Assembly (NCBI GenBank): GCA_964020975.1 | Contig: OZ026625.1 | Coordinates: 42,730,794 to 42,794,793, forward strand | Reading direction: 5' to 3' | Length of the DNA: 64,000 nucleotides | Source: Hermodice carunculata | Taxonomy: Eukaryota; Annelida; Polychaeta; Eunicida; Amphinomidae | Shown: positions 10,399-21,345 of the stretch, one piece after another | How the letters are laid out: every line of letters starts with the position of its first letter | Position numbering within the stretch: position 1 is the first letter of the stretch | The notes under the pieces: model-generated | Database searches by the model: none | Told to the model about the DNA's origin: nothing | The model's input: only the letters and a program-made list of their open reading frames with translations | Position numbers and translations under genes: made by a program

Positions 10399-13340
10399 AA
10401 CCTTGCTAATTATGTAAAATTACATCCTCTGGATTTTTCAGTTTTAAGCCTCAACATTCAAAGTTTAAACGCCAAGTTTGATGGATTTAAAACATTAATT
10501 GATAATTTACCTTGTCAAGATTTCTTTTTTATCGCCATCTGTGTGCAGGAAACGTGGCTGGAAAAATGTAATAGAATTTTCACTGTTTAAGATTGAAAAC
10601 TATATATCCATATGTCTTGTTGCTACGTGTAGCTTTCATGGTGGCCTGATGATATATTTACATGATCGCTTTCAATTCATTATTCGAGATTTCTATTCAC
10701 CCAACACGTTTTGGGAAGGTCATTTATAGATATCAATGGAAATAGATTAAAACGGGCTGTAACTCTCTGCAACGCGGACAGGTAACCAAGGGACCGAAAT
10801 GAAGATATCCAGTGGTTTTCAGATGATATCACACCTATTGTAGACATACTCTGTACGAGACGTCAAACAAAATCATTGCCGGTGATTTTAATATTGATCT
10901 TTTAAATATTACAACAATACAAAAATATATTGATTACCTCGATTTAATATTAAACAATAACCTGAACCCCAAAATTACTCTACCGACTAGACTATCGGAA
11001 CACCGTGACACACTTATCGACAACATTTTCTATAATCTCCCCCAGAGTTAGAAATCTTGTACATTAAGTATAGTCTTTACAGCTATATCAGATCACTTTC
11101 CTTGTTTCACCTGCCTAGACATTAAACTTGATAAAATTAAATTTGAGATATTAATGTAGGGACAATGCCTCAGTTCAAATATTCCATGACGAAATAAATT
11201 TTATCGACTTGATCGCAGGTCTTGATCCTAACCTGTCACAAGATCCCAATAGTAATCATGAACATTTAGAAAATATCTTGAAAACCGCAAAGGAAACGTA
11301 TATTCCTGTCAAAACAGTAAAATTTTATAAAACAATAAATATCGTCATAAACATTCGCCTTGGATAACACAAGGTATAATCAGATGCTTCAAATTCCGCG
11401 ATAATTTATACAAAAAGTTCAGAGGTACTTCTCCAGATTCTATAGAATAAAATAGCACACAGCAAAATATTAAAGTATATTATCAAATTCTAAAGAAAGA
11501 TATATATCAATTAAAGCAAAAGTACTATTATTCTTAATTTACAAAATTTGAAAATGATATTGGAAAATCACACGCTATTATCAAAGTTGTACTTAATATG
11601 AATGAAAAAAAAATTTCGAACAATTTTTCCTCGTAAATAACAACAACGTTACAAATAAATGTGAAATAGCAGCACATTTTAATACTTTGTTCACAAGGAT
11701 TAGCCAAAATTCGAGAGTAAAATTTCCATATCTAACCTACAGCGATTTACTTCATATCTTACTGAAAATATACAACACGCTTCATCTTTTCAGCTGGTAA
11801 ATGAGGATTAAATTAGAGAGATTTTAAAGCAATTTAAGCAAAAACTAGTGCTGAGCATGATGATTTGTCAATGAAGATTTTGAAAGGTATCATTCCATCC
11901 CTTTCAAAACTGCTCACTTTGATCATAAATCAGTCACTGACTGCTGGAATGTTCCACAAAAACGTAAGATTGCCGAGGTTCTGCCTTTCCATAAAAAGAT
12001 GATATTGGACAATAACGGGCCCATTTCTTTATTTCCGGCATAATCAAAGTTTTTTAAAAGTTGTTTATGAACAAATTTACGATTATTTTCTGTCGAATAA
12101 GTTATTGTACAAAAGTCAATATGGCTTTAGAAGTTAACATTCTTCACAGAGGGCTGCTCAAAAATCCGTCGACAAGCCTTTTAAATTTTTAGATTCTGGA
12201 AAATTACCAATTGGCATTTATTTAGACCTGTCCAAGGCTTTTGACACTTAAGACCACCAAATCTGTTCCACAAATTAAATTACTATGGCATTACTGGTAC
12301 CCAATTGGCGTGGTTCAAAAGTTACCTCACAGACAGACTCCAGTATGTCTTTTTTGAGGATAATTGTTTTCTAGCTCCAACCACTAACAATAGGGGTGCC
12401 TGAAAGGTCCATCTTTGGCCCCCCTTTTGTTCATCTACACTAACTATATACACCTTGCATATTCTAAATTCGACTTTATTCTTTATGTGGACGATGCAGC
12501 TTTGATAAATCCCTTTTGCTCCTTTAACACCTCTGCTTCCACAGGCAATTTTGGTAGCTCTCTATCCAAAACCCAATCAGACGAACTGACAAATGCACAT
12601 GATTGGCTAGCCGTAAATAAGTTGTCTTTAAACATAGCAAAAACTAAATAGATGATTTTTTTTTCATTTTTCGCAACGTAAAGTTAATTTTACTTTAGAT
12701 TTAAAGATAAAAAAAATGTAATACCAAAAGTACCCAAATTTAATTATTTAGGCAGTTATTGATGAAAATATAAATTGGCAATCACATATGCAGGTAATAA
12801 ATTATCAAAGGTAATAGGAATTTTCAATTTTTTTCGCAAAAAGGAATATTTTAAAGTCATTTGCGTATAAACAGTTCCTGAGTAAAGGGGACAACTTTTT
12901 ATTGTGTATTATGGAAATATTTCTGAATGAAAAATTTACATGTCGAATGGAGGCAACTTACATTCTAAATCAGCATTTTCACAAGCTTACAGTATATTTA
13001 CATACTCATAAATTTTTTTTTTTAAAAATTCTTCAAATGTGCTGGAGCAGTAAACACTACCTTTAACATTAAAAAACAATCACAGCATATAGAAGATTGC
13101 AGAGCATTCTAGTGGCGAATATTAAAACTAGGTATCCCGGATGACCTTGTGTGAAATATTTACGCAATTTGTCCAGATAGTAGTTCCCGGTAATAAATGA
13201 GAGAAAAACAGAACTTTATATTGGATCATCATCCTCTTTGCAAACATGGTAGAGGCCCATTTGGGAATATCTCAATATGTATCAATTAAAGCATTCTATG
13301 CTGCGCATTGTACTCTGTCCAATAAAAGGACAGACATATA
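10399..13340 (+). mobile_element. LINE B: heavily decayed non-LTR retrotransposon ORF2
   Basis: It begins directly behind the tail of LINE A with an endonuclease start (VLSLNIQSLNAKFDGF, then VQETWLEKC near 10550). Decayed equivalents of later endonuclease positions follow, then RT pieces: DLSKAFDT-like at about 12225-12256, a GVP-type PQG-like site near 12400, FILYVDDAALINPFCSFN at 12475-12525 (YADD degenerated to YVDD), and DWLAVNKLSLNIAKTK before 12651. A thumb-like NYLGS region follows near 12745. Motif style differs from LINE A and resembles the L2/Daphne/Rex-like branch of the CR1 group; clade assignment is tentative. Stops and indels occur every few dozen codons, so it is older than LINE A. 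The 3' end near 13340 is a guess. Confidence 0.7.
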
Positions 13341-13428
13341 ACGGACTCAAATGTCAGCATGGCTGAAAACGTGCACCCCTACTCTCTCTCTCCCTCTCTC
13401 GTCAGCAGAGCTGAAAACGTTCCCCCTA

Positions 13429-13444
13429 CACGCACACACACACA

Positions 13445-13527
<83 letters not shown>
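13429..13527. repeat. (CA)n(CT)n dinucleotide microsatellite
   Basis: A short CA run (about 13430-13446) passes into a nearly pure CT run to 13527. The Leu-Ser and Arg-Glu frames on the two strands are repeat translations. Confidence 0.97.
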
Positions 13528-13531
<4 letters not shown>

Positions 13532-14204
13532 CCTTCCACGCTAAAATAAGCCAGTCCCGTATTACATTTGTAATAAATCTTAATGAACCCGGGGAACTAC
13601 GAATTGGCTTGATTAGTGTCTCTTCTCACAGGTCAGCTATTTTCTTTATGCCTGTTCCCCAATGAATAGTTCACTAATTTATCTTGTCATCTGAATATAT
13701 GTAATATGTACAGGCATATCAAATAGCTAAATGGATGGGTATAGGAGTTGCGACAAAGTCAAACATGAATATAAATTGCCTTCACCCTTTTAGTGCTCTT
13801 TTTGCGACTGAGTCGACTGCTTTTCTCGGCTCGCTTTGGCCACATTGTGTCATTATATTCTATGGGACCATGGATATGTTGGTACTTGCATGAAAGGCCT
13901 TTTTGCAATCAACAACATTATGGTATCTATCTGCTAATTGAGAGAAGGTCATCTTCGCAAACCTGACCTTAGGTCGCACTTGGCAGTGACAGAGTTAAAG
14001 ATTGTAATCTACATACTCGGTTAAAACTTTTGCAGAGGACGTTCTCGTCATTTGAGCACCGACCAAGAGTCAAATACAGTGGAGTCGTATTTAATTTGTT
14101 GTTGTTGTCCTTAGTTGTGTGACGTAGGTTTCATCCCTGTCTGCTGACCTTCCCCTATTGTCTCGTTGTGGGTTTACCCTGTACTTGTCCAACATCGTTG
14201 TCTG
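13528..14204. other. No gene recognised
   Basis: Non-repetitive sequence between the CT microsatellite and the truncated start of LINE C. The small minus-strand frame at 14091-14297 shows no domain. I see no splice pair here. Confidence 0.4.
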
Positions 14205-16508
14205 TGACATAGCTGTTTTTAATACGAATATACTCTCCCGCGCGTTCCGGCGCATATATAAAGGCGAAGAATCTCTTGACTCATCTTCAATTACCAATCC
14301 CCTACCGCCCGATCACCCCTTAAATACACTCGGAGGTTTAAACATTTCTGAAGGTGAAGTACTGGACATAATCAAAAGTCTTGATACTACTAAAGCAACT
14401 GGTCCAGATGGGATTAGTACCAGACTTTTGAAAGAAGCAGCTCCCATTATTTATCGACCTCTCACTAAACTATTCAATTTATCTCTATATCAGAAACAGT
14501 TCCCGTCTATTTGGAAAGAAGCTCACGTGACTCCCTTACACAAAAAGGGTGACGAGAACCTGTGTAATAACTGTCGTCCTATGTCCCTTTTAAGCTGTAC
14601 AGGGAAAGTAATGAAAAGGTAATTTTTAAACATGTGTTCAATTTTTTTCGGGACAACATGTTCCTTTCAGCAAACCAGTCAGGATTTATTCCTGGTGACT
14701 CAACAGTCAGCCAGTTACTTTCCTTATACCATGAGCTATGTTTAGCCATTGATCAGCAATAAGAAGTAAGAATTGTTTTCCTTGATATAAGCAAGGCCTT
14801 TGATAAAGTCTGGCACAAAGGTCTTATTTATGAACTGGAAAAAAAACGGCATCGTTGACAATCTTCTGACATGGTTTGAAGATTACCTCTATACTCGGAA
14901 GCAACGCGTCGTTTTAAATGGTCAATCCTCTAGCTGGGGAACTATAAGCGCTGGTGTGCCTCAAGGATCTGTATTAGGTCCTTTACTCTTTTTGATTTAT
15001 ATAAATGATATAGTTAACGTTGTAAATTCAGAAGTCAAACTCTTTGCGGACCATACGTCCCTTTATTGTACTATTGAATATCCTGTTCATGCTGCTACTG
15101 TCATGAACGATGATCTGGCCTCTCTGGATGAATGGTCTAGGGAATGGCTTATATCCTTTAATGCTCTTAAAAGAGACACCACGCTCGTCTCTCTAAAAAG
15201 AAATCCCCCTGATCACCCTCCATTGATTTTCCAAGGTCACCAATTAGAGAATGTTTTAGAACACAAGCATCTGGGTCTTTCGTTAATATCAGATCTAAAA
15301 TGGAATGAGCATGTTAAACAAGGTGCAACTAAAGCCTGTAAACAAGTAAACATTCTGAAAACTCTACAGTATCGCCTGGACCGGGACACCTTAAAAACGA
15401 TTTATACCTCCTTTATTCGACCTTTTTTAGAGCAAGGAAATGTGGTCTGGGATGGCTGCACGCAGGATGATGCAAAACTTTTGGAAGACATTCAACTGAC
15501 TGCGGCCTGCATCATGACAGGAGCAATGAAAACCACACCTATAGAAAAGCTATACGAAGAAACTGGCTGGGAGACCCTATCCAAACGAAGAAAAAGATCC
15601 CAACAAATCATGATGTGTAAAATTGTTCATAAATTAACCCCTAGCTATTTGTACTCTCTTCTCCCCAATATTCCACCGCAATACTAGGGCACAACTCGAT
15701 CAAAACAGACGCTCAGACTTACCCTCTTTCAATTGTAGAACAGTCTTATTCGAAAACTCCTTTTTTCCTTCTGCTCTCACGTTGTGGAACCCTTCTCCCA
15801 TCGGAAACTAGAAATCTTCCAACTTTTTTCCAATTTAAGAAGAAAATTTCAACTCCCAGACAGTTTTCCGTTATATTTCCCGAACTTCTTAATGTAGGCA
15901 AAAGATATCTGTCTATTTTACATTCTCGTTTGCGTATGGGCCGCAGCCAGTTGAACGAACATCTTTTTTAAGATTGGTGTAAAAGGTTCAGCAGCTTGTT
16001 CATGTGGCGCCACCACCGAGAGTATCTGGCACTACTTTATCACCTGTCCAAAATACATTGTCGCTCGAAATGCATTACATACAACCATTGGTCATTTGGC
16101 TCCATTTTCTATAAACACAATTTTGTTTGGCAGTGCTTCTTGCAGTCTCGAGGACAATATTATTATATTGCTATCTGTTCAAGAGTTTATTGAAAAAAGT
16201 AAACGATTCCAAGCTGAAACTGTAACTTAATCATTCATATCGATAATTCGAAACTGCAAATTAATGATATATACAGGCAATATTGACAACTTCATGAGCC
16301 CCGCTATCTGTGTTTGTTCTGGTGGCGTCTATCCTTCCGTTTGTTTTTCTCCCACCACGCTGCTCGTCAAGTCCCCTTGGACTTGATGAACGGTGGTTCA
16401 TTGGAGTTGCACTGTCAAGTCAGTCCTGTGTTTTCGTCTTTTCTCCACAAGCGGGCTTTGCCCTTCTTCCCAATTGTTTTTCTTTTGGAAATAAAATACG
16501 TTTAAACT
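14205..16508 (+). mobile_element. LINE C: 5'-truncated relative of LINE A
   Basis: Homology to LINE A starts at the junction between endonuclease and RT (VFNTNIL..., compare EIFNTYFANQY in A) and continues to the end, so the endonuclease and ORF1 are missing, as in typical incomplete reverse transcription. RT motifs: ATGPDGISTRLLKEA, LDISKAFDKVWHKG (frame-shifted, 14780-14820), AGVPQGSVLGPLLFLIYIND and LFADHTSLYC. The catalytic FADD is FADH here, so even the RT core is dead. The thumb is retained (LEHKHLGLSL, TSFIRPFLEQGNVVWDGC, YEETGWETLSKRRKRS), followed by the C-terminal SCGATTESIWHYFITCP cluster near 16000. The element ends at an AATAAAATACGTTTAAAC tail resembling that of LINE A. The longest open piece is 14800-15687. 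Confidence 0.85.
14800..15687 (+). pseudogene. LINE C reverse transcriptase, open C-terminal half
   Basis: A 295-codon open frame covers RT motifs 4-7 and the thumb. In order: WFEDYLYTRKQRVVLNGQ, GVPQGSVLGPLLFLIYIND, EVKLFADHTSLY, WLISFNALKRDTTLVS, HKHLGLSLISDLKWNEHV, LDRDTLKTIYTSFIRPFLEQ, ETGWETLSKRRKRSQQ, and it stops after LLPNIPPQY. The upstream RT part is 14158-14622, out of frame. The D-to-H change in FADD abolishes the metal-binding pair. Its length and order fit the CR1/Jockey-like RT well. Confidence 0.85.
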
Positions 16509-17838
16509 AAAGGCGATGAATCTTGTTGCAGGCCCCTGCTTGTCAACCGGCGTCGCTGTTAATTGAGAGTGGAAGAGTCTAGTTTACGTTAGCCGCTTGT
16601 GGGCGCCTTGGGACTATGTTCCCCATCTATTGTGCATAATTAACAGGCACATGGGAGCTAATAGTAAGTGCTTGTCCATTTCCCGTCGACATGCTTCCAC
16701 TTTTTGACGAGTCCAAGGCTTTTGACACTTAAGACTCGTCATTTTTGTCCACGTAAAATATAATGGAGTTATATCTGGCTTTTTATTCATGCGGTTCTTT
16801 TTTGTAGCCGCACTTGTAACAGACACGTAGGGTGCGTGAATTTGGCCAATGCACACTTCAATTCTGTAACTAACATGGGGTCGAAGAACGCAGACACTGC
16901 AATAGTGTTCCTGTAAGTATATGAAAAAGTTTAATTTGATATTAAAATGTAAATGTACATACATATAAAAACTCCTAACTAAATGTACGCATCGTTCTAA
17001 AAATAACTCGTGAAACTGCGTTTTACTGGGTCATGCTTTTTGCCGTTAAAGTGCGCTTACATGCTTCGAGTGTATGTAATATATTGAGTTTTTTCAAACT
17101 TCATGTATTGTTTGGTAAAACTTTGGTGGTATACATGTACATGTGCGCGTGGTATGTTTATAGAAAAACTTGCCAGGACGCGTATATGTCACGCTGTGTG
17201 AAGTAAGATGCAGGCGTATATGTCACGCTGTGTCAAGTAAAAGCATCATTGGAATTTTATATGATGGTTTCAAACTAGAATTGGAGGGTTTTGTTTTTTT
17301 TTTTTTTTTTTTTTTGCTCTTTGTAATATACGGTTGTGCCGTTCATTTGCACATATGACTCAGTATTGTTGGTTTGGTACTTGTGCGCGACGTGTTGAAG
17401 GTGGGACAATGCCGGGCATGTATTCCATAATACTGTAAGCATAAGTTGTTTGCTTTTCACGTCGGAGTTTAAAATGATTGACTGATTATTTGTTATTATA
17501 AAGTACTTTGAAGTTTGACGGTAATCATATCAATTTTGTGTGGTTTACAATTTTTGTTCACGGTAATATAAGTGACGATTAAATGTAATTATATGAATTT
17601 AACTACGTGCGATATATTAATGTGGCTTGTATATGTGATATATGTTAAAGGTTCGATTTTGAAATGGAGATACTTAATGTTATGAATGTAATTGCAGTTA
17701 ATGCGATGAGCGATGTACGCTGAGCTGTCAATGATGGATTAAACCTGGTAAGGTGTAAGCAACCAGCGTGATGTGAAGTGTACAAGATCAACGTTATTAA
17801 AGGCAGCAGTTCTGTGTGCACTCGTAGTTGTTCCAAGT
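16509..17838. other. Unassigned DNA with one short LINE-derived hairpin and a poly-T tract
   Basis: No gene is recognisable. At 16705-16741 the arms TGACGAGTC / GACTCGTCA enclose a segment identical over 25 bases to part of the LINE B RT (12232-12256). A run of 22 T lies at 17294-17315. Small open frames around it, such as FVFFFFFFLLF, are low-complexity artefacts. Confidence 0.5.
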
Positions 17839-17842
17839 ACTC

Positions 17843-17939
<97 letters not shown>

Positions 17940-18235
17940 TTGAATTCATAAATTCATTGTCAAACCAACACAAAACCAATATAAATCATACATGGATATA
18001 ATATAAATCATACATTGAATTCATAAGATCATTGTAAAAACCCACACAAAACTGTCGGGCACCCGCCGCCCGAACCGTCTGGGCCACAACCGCGGCAAAG
18101 CGACTGGGAGAGCCCCGACCAACTGATCGCCACTCTCTCCAGCCGCCCTACCCCGGCAACTGCGATGCCGAGACGAGCGGCGAGCAGCCGGCAGCGATGG
18201 GTCCACCCATGGGCAGTCCATATCTTGAGCATAGA
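17839..18235 (-). repeat. LINE D 3' region: GC-rich block plus (TTA)n tail
   Basis: On the minus strand the coding tail of LINE D passes into a block of about 180 bases (18053-18235) that is roughly two-thirds G+C by eye, in DNA that is otherwise about 35-40%. Next comes a duplicated AT-rich unit (18013-18052 resembles 17938-17975, both around CATTGAATTCATAA). A long TTA run (17843-17937) reads ATT/TTA on the element's strand. Simple-repeat tails after a structured 3' UTR are common in several LINE clades. The Leu-only frame at 17797-17979 is a repeat artefact. Confidence 0.55.
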
Positions 18236-19007
18236 CCTTAGTACGAATCATTGAGGAATGAACTAGTTTCTTGGATATCTTGGTTACGCAATTAATAAAA
18301 AGAGCGTGTTAAAAGTGATACTAGCATGTGTTCATCACTATATGGCTTCAGAAATTGCTCGTGACTTATCCGACGACTCCAAGAATCAACTATACCGTCA
18401 TTCACAGGAATATACATAGTTTTTTGTAATAAAAAATGGTTCGAACGGGAGAGATACCCTGCATGACAGCCCTATGTAAAAGTGTTCCAGGATAGAGCTT
18501 TCCGGAGGACATGTAAATAGATAAAAAGTGAATTGTAAGGTCACGACCTGGATTATCAACGCTGTATACATTAGAAAGTAAAGAGCCCACACGCTCCTTC
18601 AATAATTGTTTAACAGGCCTAATACGCATAGCAGTCAAAAGTTTTGAGTGATGGAATTCTTGCCAAGGCCCATACATTGTTTTATCACCGAACCTTGGAC
18701 CGAGTCAAGTTGAACTGTTTGTTTATCATGCAACAAAAGGCATTCCAGCCCGTATAAAAGTGACGGTTGACATACTTTTCTACAGATAACTTTTACTCTC
18801 TGTCGAAAGACCTGGATATTTCATGCCACATTTAGATAGACTATAGAAGGTTTTTCTGCATTTACTGATGCGAGATTGTACATGATCCTCTGTATTAACA
18901 TCATTTGAAAAAAATCGTACCTAATATTTCTAGTTTATCAACACAGTCAAGTTTCGCAGCTCCGAGAGTAAACGGAGGGGGTGACACATAATAAGTTTCA
19001 CCAAATG

Positions 19008-20051
19008 TCATACATTTTGATTTCTTTGTACTGAAATGAAAACCCCATTTTTTGCATATTTATCACAAATTTCTAGAAGATGTTGAAGGCCATTGGCATG
19101 GCTGCTCATAATAGAAATATCATCGGCAAAAGTACAGTTACTAAATCGATTATTGCCTATCATTACTCCGTGTCCCGATTCAGTCAGTTCTACCAGTAAA
19201 CCATCGATGAATATATTGAAAAGCGCCGGAGAAAGAATACTCCCCTGTCGGGTGCCTCTACTGACAGGGTATACATGAGAAAAATGACCATTCCATTTTA
19301 CAACAGCGTGTAGATTGTTATACCATTTGTACAAAAACAACCACTGGGAGGCTGGGAATAAATCTATTAATTTGAAAAATAAACCTGGATGCCAAATGCG
19401 ATCAAAGCATTTTTCAGCGTCTGGCCCTGTTATATGCAGTGGTGATTTCTGACTCTTGAAATATGAGACAACATAATGTATAAAGGAGCATGCTATGGAT
19501 GTACTTCTACTTTTTCTAAACCGAACGGAGTATTACCAACATTGTCATTCGGTAAACTTAAACATTCAAAGAGCTTTGCAAAAGTTGAAGATAAAGTAAT
19601 TGGTCTATTATTATTAGAGACATGTGGATTCAATGTTGTCTTTTTAAGAAAAGGAACAATGATACCAGTAGCGAATATATTAGGTACAATAGTATGTGAT
19701 AACAGAATAGAAAAAAAGACTTGCCAATGTGTTACATAAGCTGTCACTCTTGCCTTAGTATAAATGTTCAGCAGTAACCCCATCGACACCTAGTGAGCTA
19801 CTTCTATTAAGTTTATCTATGATGTCTGATATTTTATGCTCGTCAATCTTAACATCGTGAGACATGGTTAAACATTCACTGAAATATAGTTGAACCTTAT
19901 CTTGAATATCTAGCTCCTCACGGCTCAATGACATAGGTTCATTCATGATACCCTTATAATGTGAGGCAAGCGGTTCTTCATTTAAAGATGAATTGACCAA
20001 AAAAACCTTGTTTGACCTTTGTCTTTTTATTCGATTCCAAAACAAACTCAT
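19008..20051 (-). pseudogene. LINE D reverse transcriptase pieces
   Basis: Three adjacent minus-strand frames share one RT order. 19755-20051 holds the fingers start (SSSLGVDGVTAEHLY), 19493-19789 the NNRPITLSSTFAKLFECL block, and 19008-19340 the palm (KWYNNLHAVVKWNGHF, GTRQGSILSPALFNIFIDG, CTFADDISIMSS, NGLQHLLEICDKYAKN). The catalytic FADD is preserved although the frames are broken between blocks. Confidence 0.8.
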
Positions 20052-20450
20052 TTTTTTGGCCTATATAGAGAATCAAGTCTTTTGAAATACCACTGTTGTT
20101 GAGTATCAATAAAATATCGAGACCTCCGTCTGAATAGTTTCTTTATACCTTTATAGCACTTAAATAATTCACCAGTTCTTGGCTTGCTAGCTTGGGTCCA
20201 AACATTGAACCAAAAACGTTTGCGATCACGTAGCAAAATGAGCTCAGGGCACCAGTATGGTTTGGGTTGATAACATTTAAGTGGTAAGCACCCAGCTTCC
20301 TGTGCTGAACTATGAATAGAATTTGTGAGTGTATCAATATGCTTGTCAACCATACATTTAATTTCACTGTCTGTCATATTATCATCAATCGCAACAATTC
20401 CAGCGACTTAAGTTTATCTTTCAAAATATCTCTGTATGTCTCGTTTCTCT

Positions 20451-21143
20451 CTATATTCGACCAATTTGGAATAGTAAACACTTTAAACCTTTGCGTAGTA
20501 TTACGAGGAGCGTTACTATTGCGAACGTCATGGCGCTTAAAGGTTGCATCTGAAGTAATACGTATAGGTAAATGATCGCTAACATTGAGAGCTTCCTCAG
20601 TATAATGTAACAAGACTTTATATTTGGAGTGTCATAGGCAGAAGTTAGCACATGATCTATCCATGTATATATACCTCTTTTATGATTAAAATAAGAATAT
20701 TTTTCACCTGTAACATGTATAAAATCCGCTACCACTAGATCATTCGCAGCCATAAAATCATATAGTATCGAGGAATGATAAGTATAACCCTTGTGTTTGT
20801 ACCATTTTTTGTGCAGTTTATCATGTCTAGGGAGTTCCACGTTCATGTCCCCTAAGAACTTGACCGGTGCTACCATCCCATAGTCGTCTAGTATACATTG
20901 TAAAGCATCAATCGTATTCAAGAACATATCAGTTTGGCCAGAACATGCATGGTCATAATGGGGTAAGTATACAGATATCAGTGTTTGTACTATGGAGCCT
21001 GATGGGTCGCGACAATTCGTCGCGTGTAGTTCACACCAAGAGCCCCATGATAATAGAGGAACATTAAGACATGGAAATTTAATTTGCATGAAAGGACACA
21101 TATGTCTCTCGCAAAGGAACAAATTAGTTATCTTTGTTGTCAT
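20451..21143 (-). pseudogene. LINE D endonuclease (exonuclease-endonuclease-phosphatase fold)
   Basis: A 230-codon frame contains SVYLPHYDHACSGQTDMF (a usual start of the central EEP strand), VKFLGDMNVELPRHDKLHKK (GDFN-like site with Met for Phe), SSILYDFMAANDLVVADF, EKYSYFNHKRGIYTWIDHVL and then a frame-shifted NVSDHLPIRI in the neighbouring frame (20374-20613). This is the order of catalytic landmarks in APE-type LINE endonucleases, which nick target DNA to prime reverse transcription. The catalytic Asp of SDH sits in another frame, so the copy is inactive. Confidence 0.75.
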
Positions 21144-21345
21144 TTTTCTTGAACCAGCCCAACTTTTCGTGACAAGAACATCAATCGAAATTTCTCAATT
21201 TGTGTACTTTATCAACAACGGCCATCACACTAAACTGAAAGCAAGTTATTCTACATTTGGAACCGTTTATGAATGCTCTTTCGTTGGTCAAAACGGCAGT
21301 TTGTTGACCAGAACAAAATTAAAGTTGCGTCAGAAGGTACAAATG

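Larger units (their letters stand above)
17839..21345 (-). mobile_element. LINE D: non-LTR retrotransposon of a different clade, reverse orientation
   Basis: Read on the minus strand from 21345 down: endonuclease pieces (VEIS...VTKSWAGSRKM, then VYLPHYDHACSGQTDMF, FLGDMNVELP for GDFN, YTWIDHVLTSAYD, NVSDHLPIRI); a linker with YWCPELILLRDRKRFW; RT motifs SSSLGVDGVTAEHL, NNRPITLSSTFAKLFECL, RGTRQGSILSPALFNIFIDG and NCTFADDISIMSS; then a C-terminal tail VKQLLKERVGSLLSNVYS. Next come a GC-rich block (18053-18235), an AT-rich stretch with a short duplication, and a (TTA)n tail (17839-17937). The TFADD core and the RGTRQGSxLSP style differ from LINEs A-C; it looks closer to L1/I-type branches, but I do not assign a clade. 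Multiple frame changes make it inactive. Confidence 0.8.

Noticed and set aside
13347-13665. Ser-Leu and Arg-Glu repeat frames
   Set aside because: Artefacts of the CT dinucleotide run.
17797-17979. Poly-Leu frame on the minus strand
   Set aside because: Reads through the TTA tail of LINE D.
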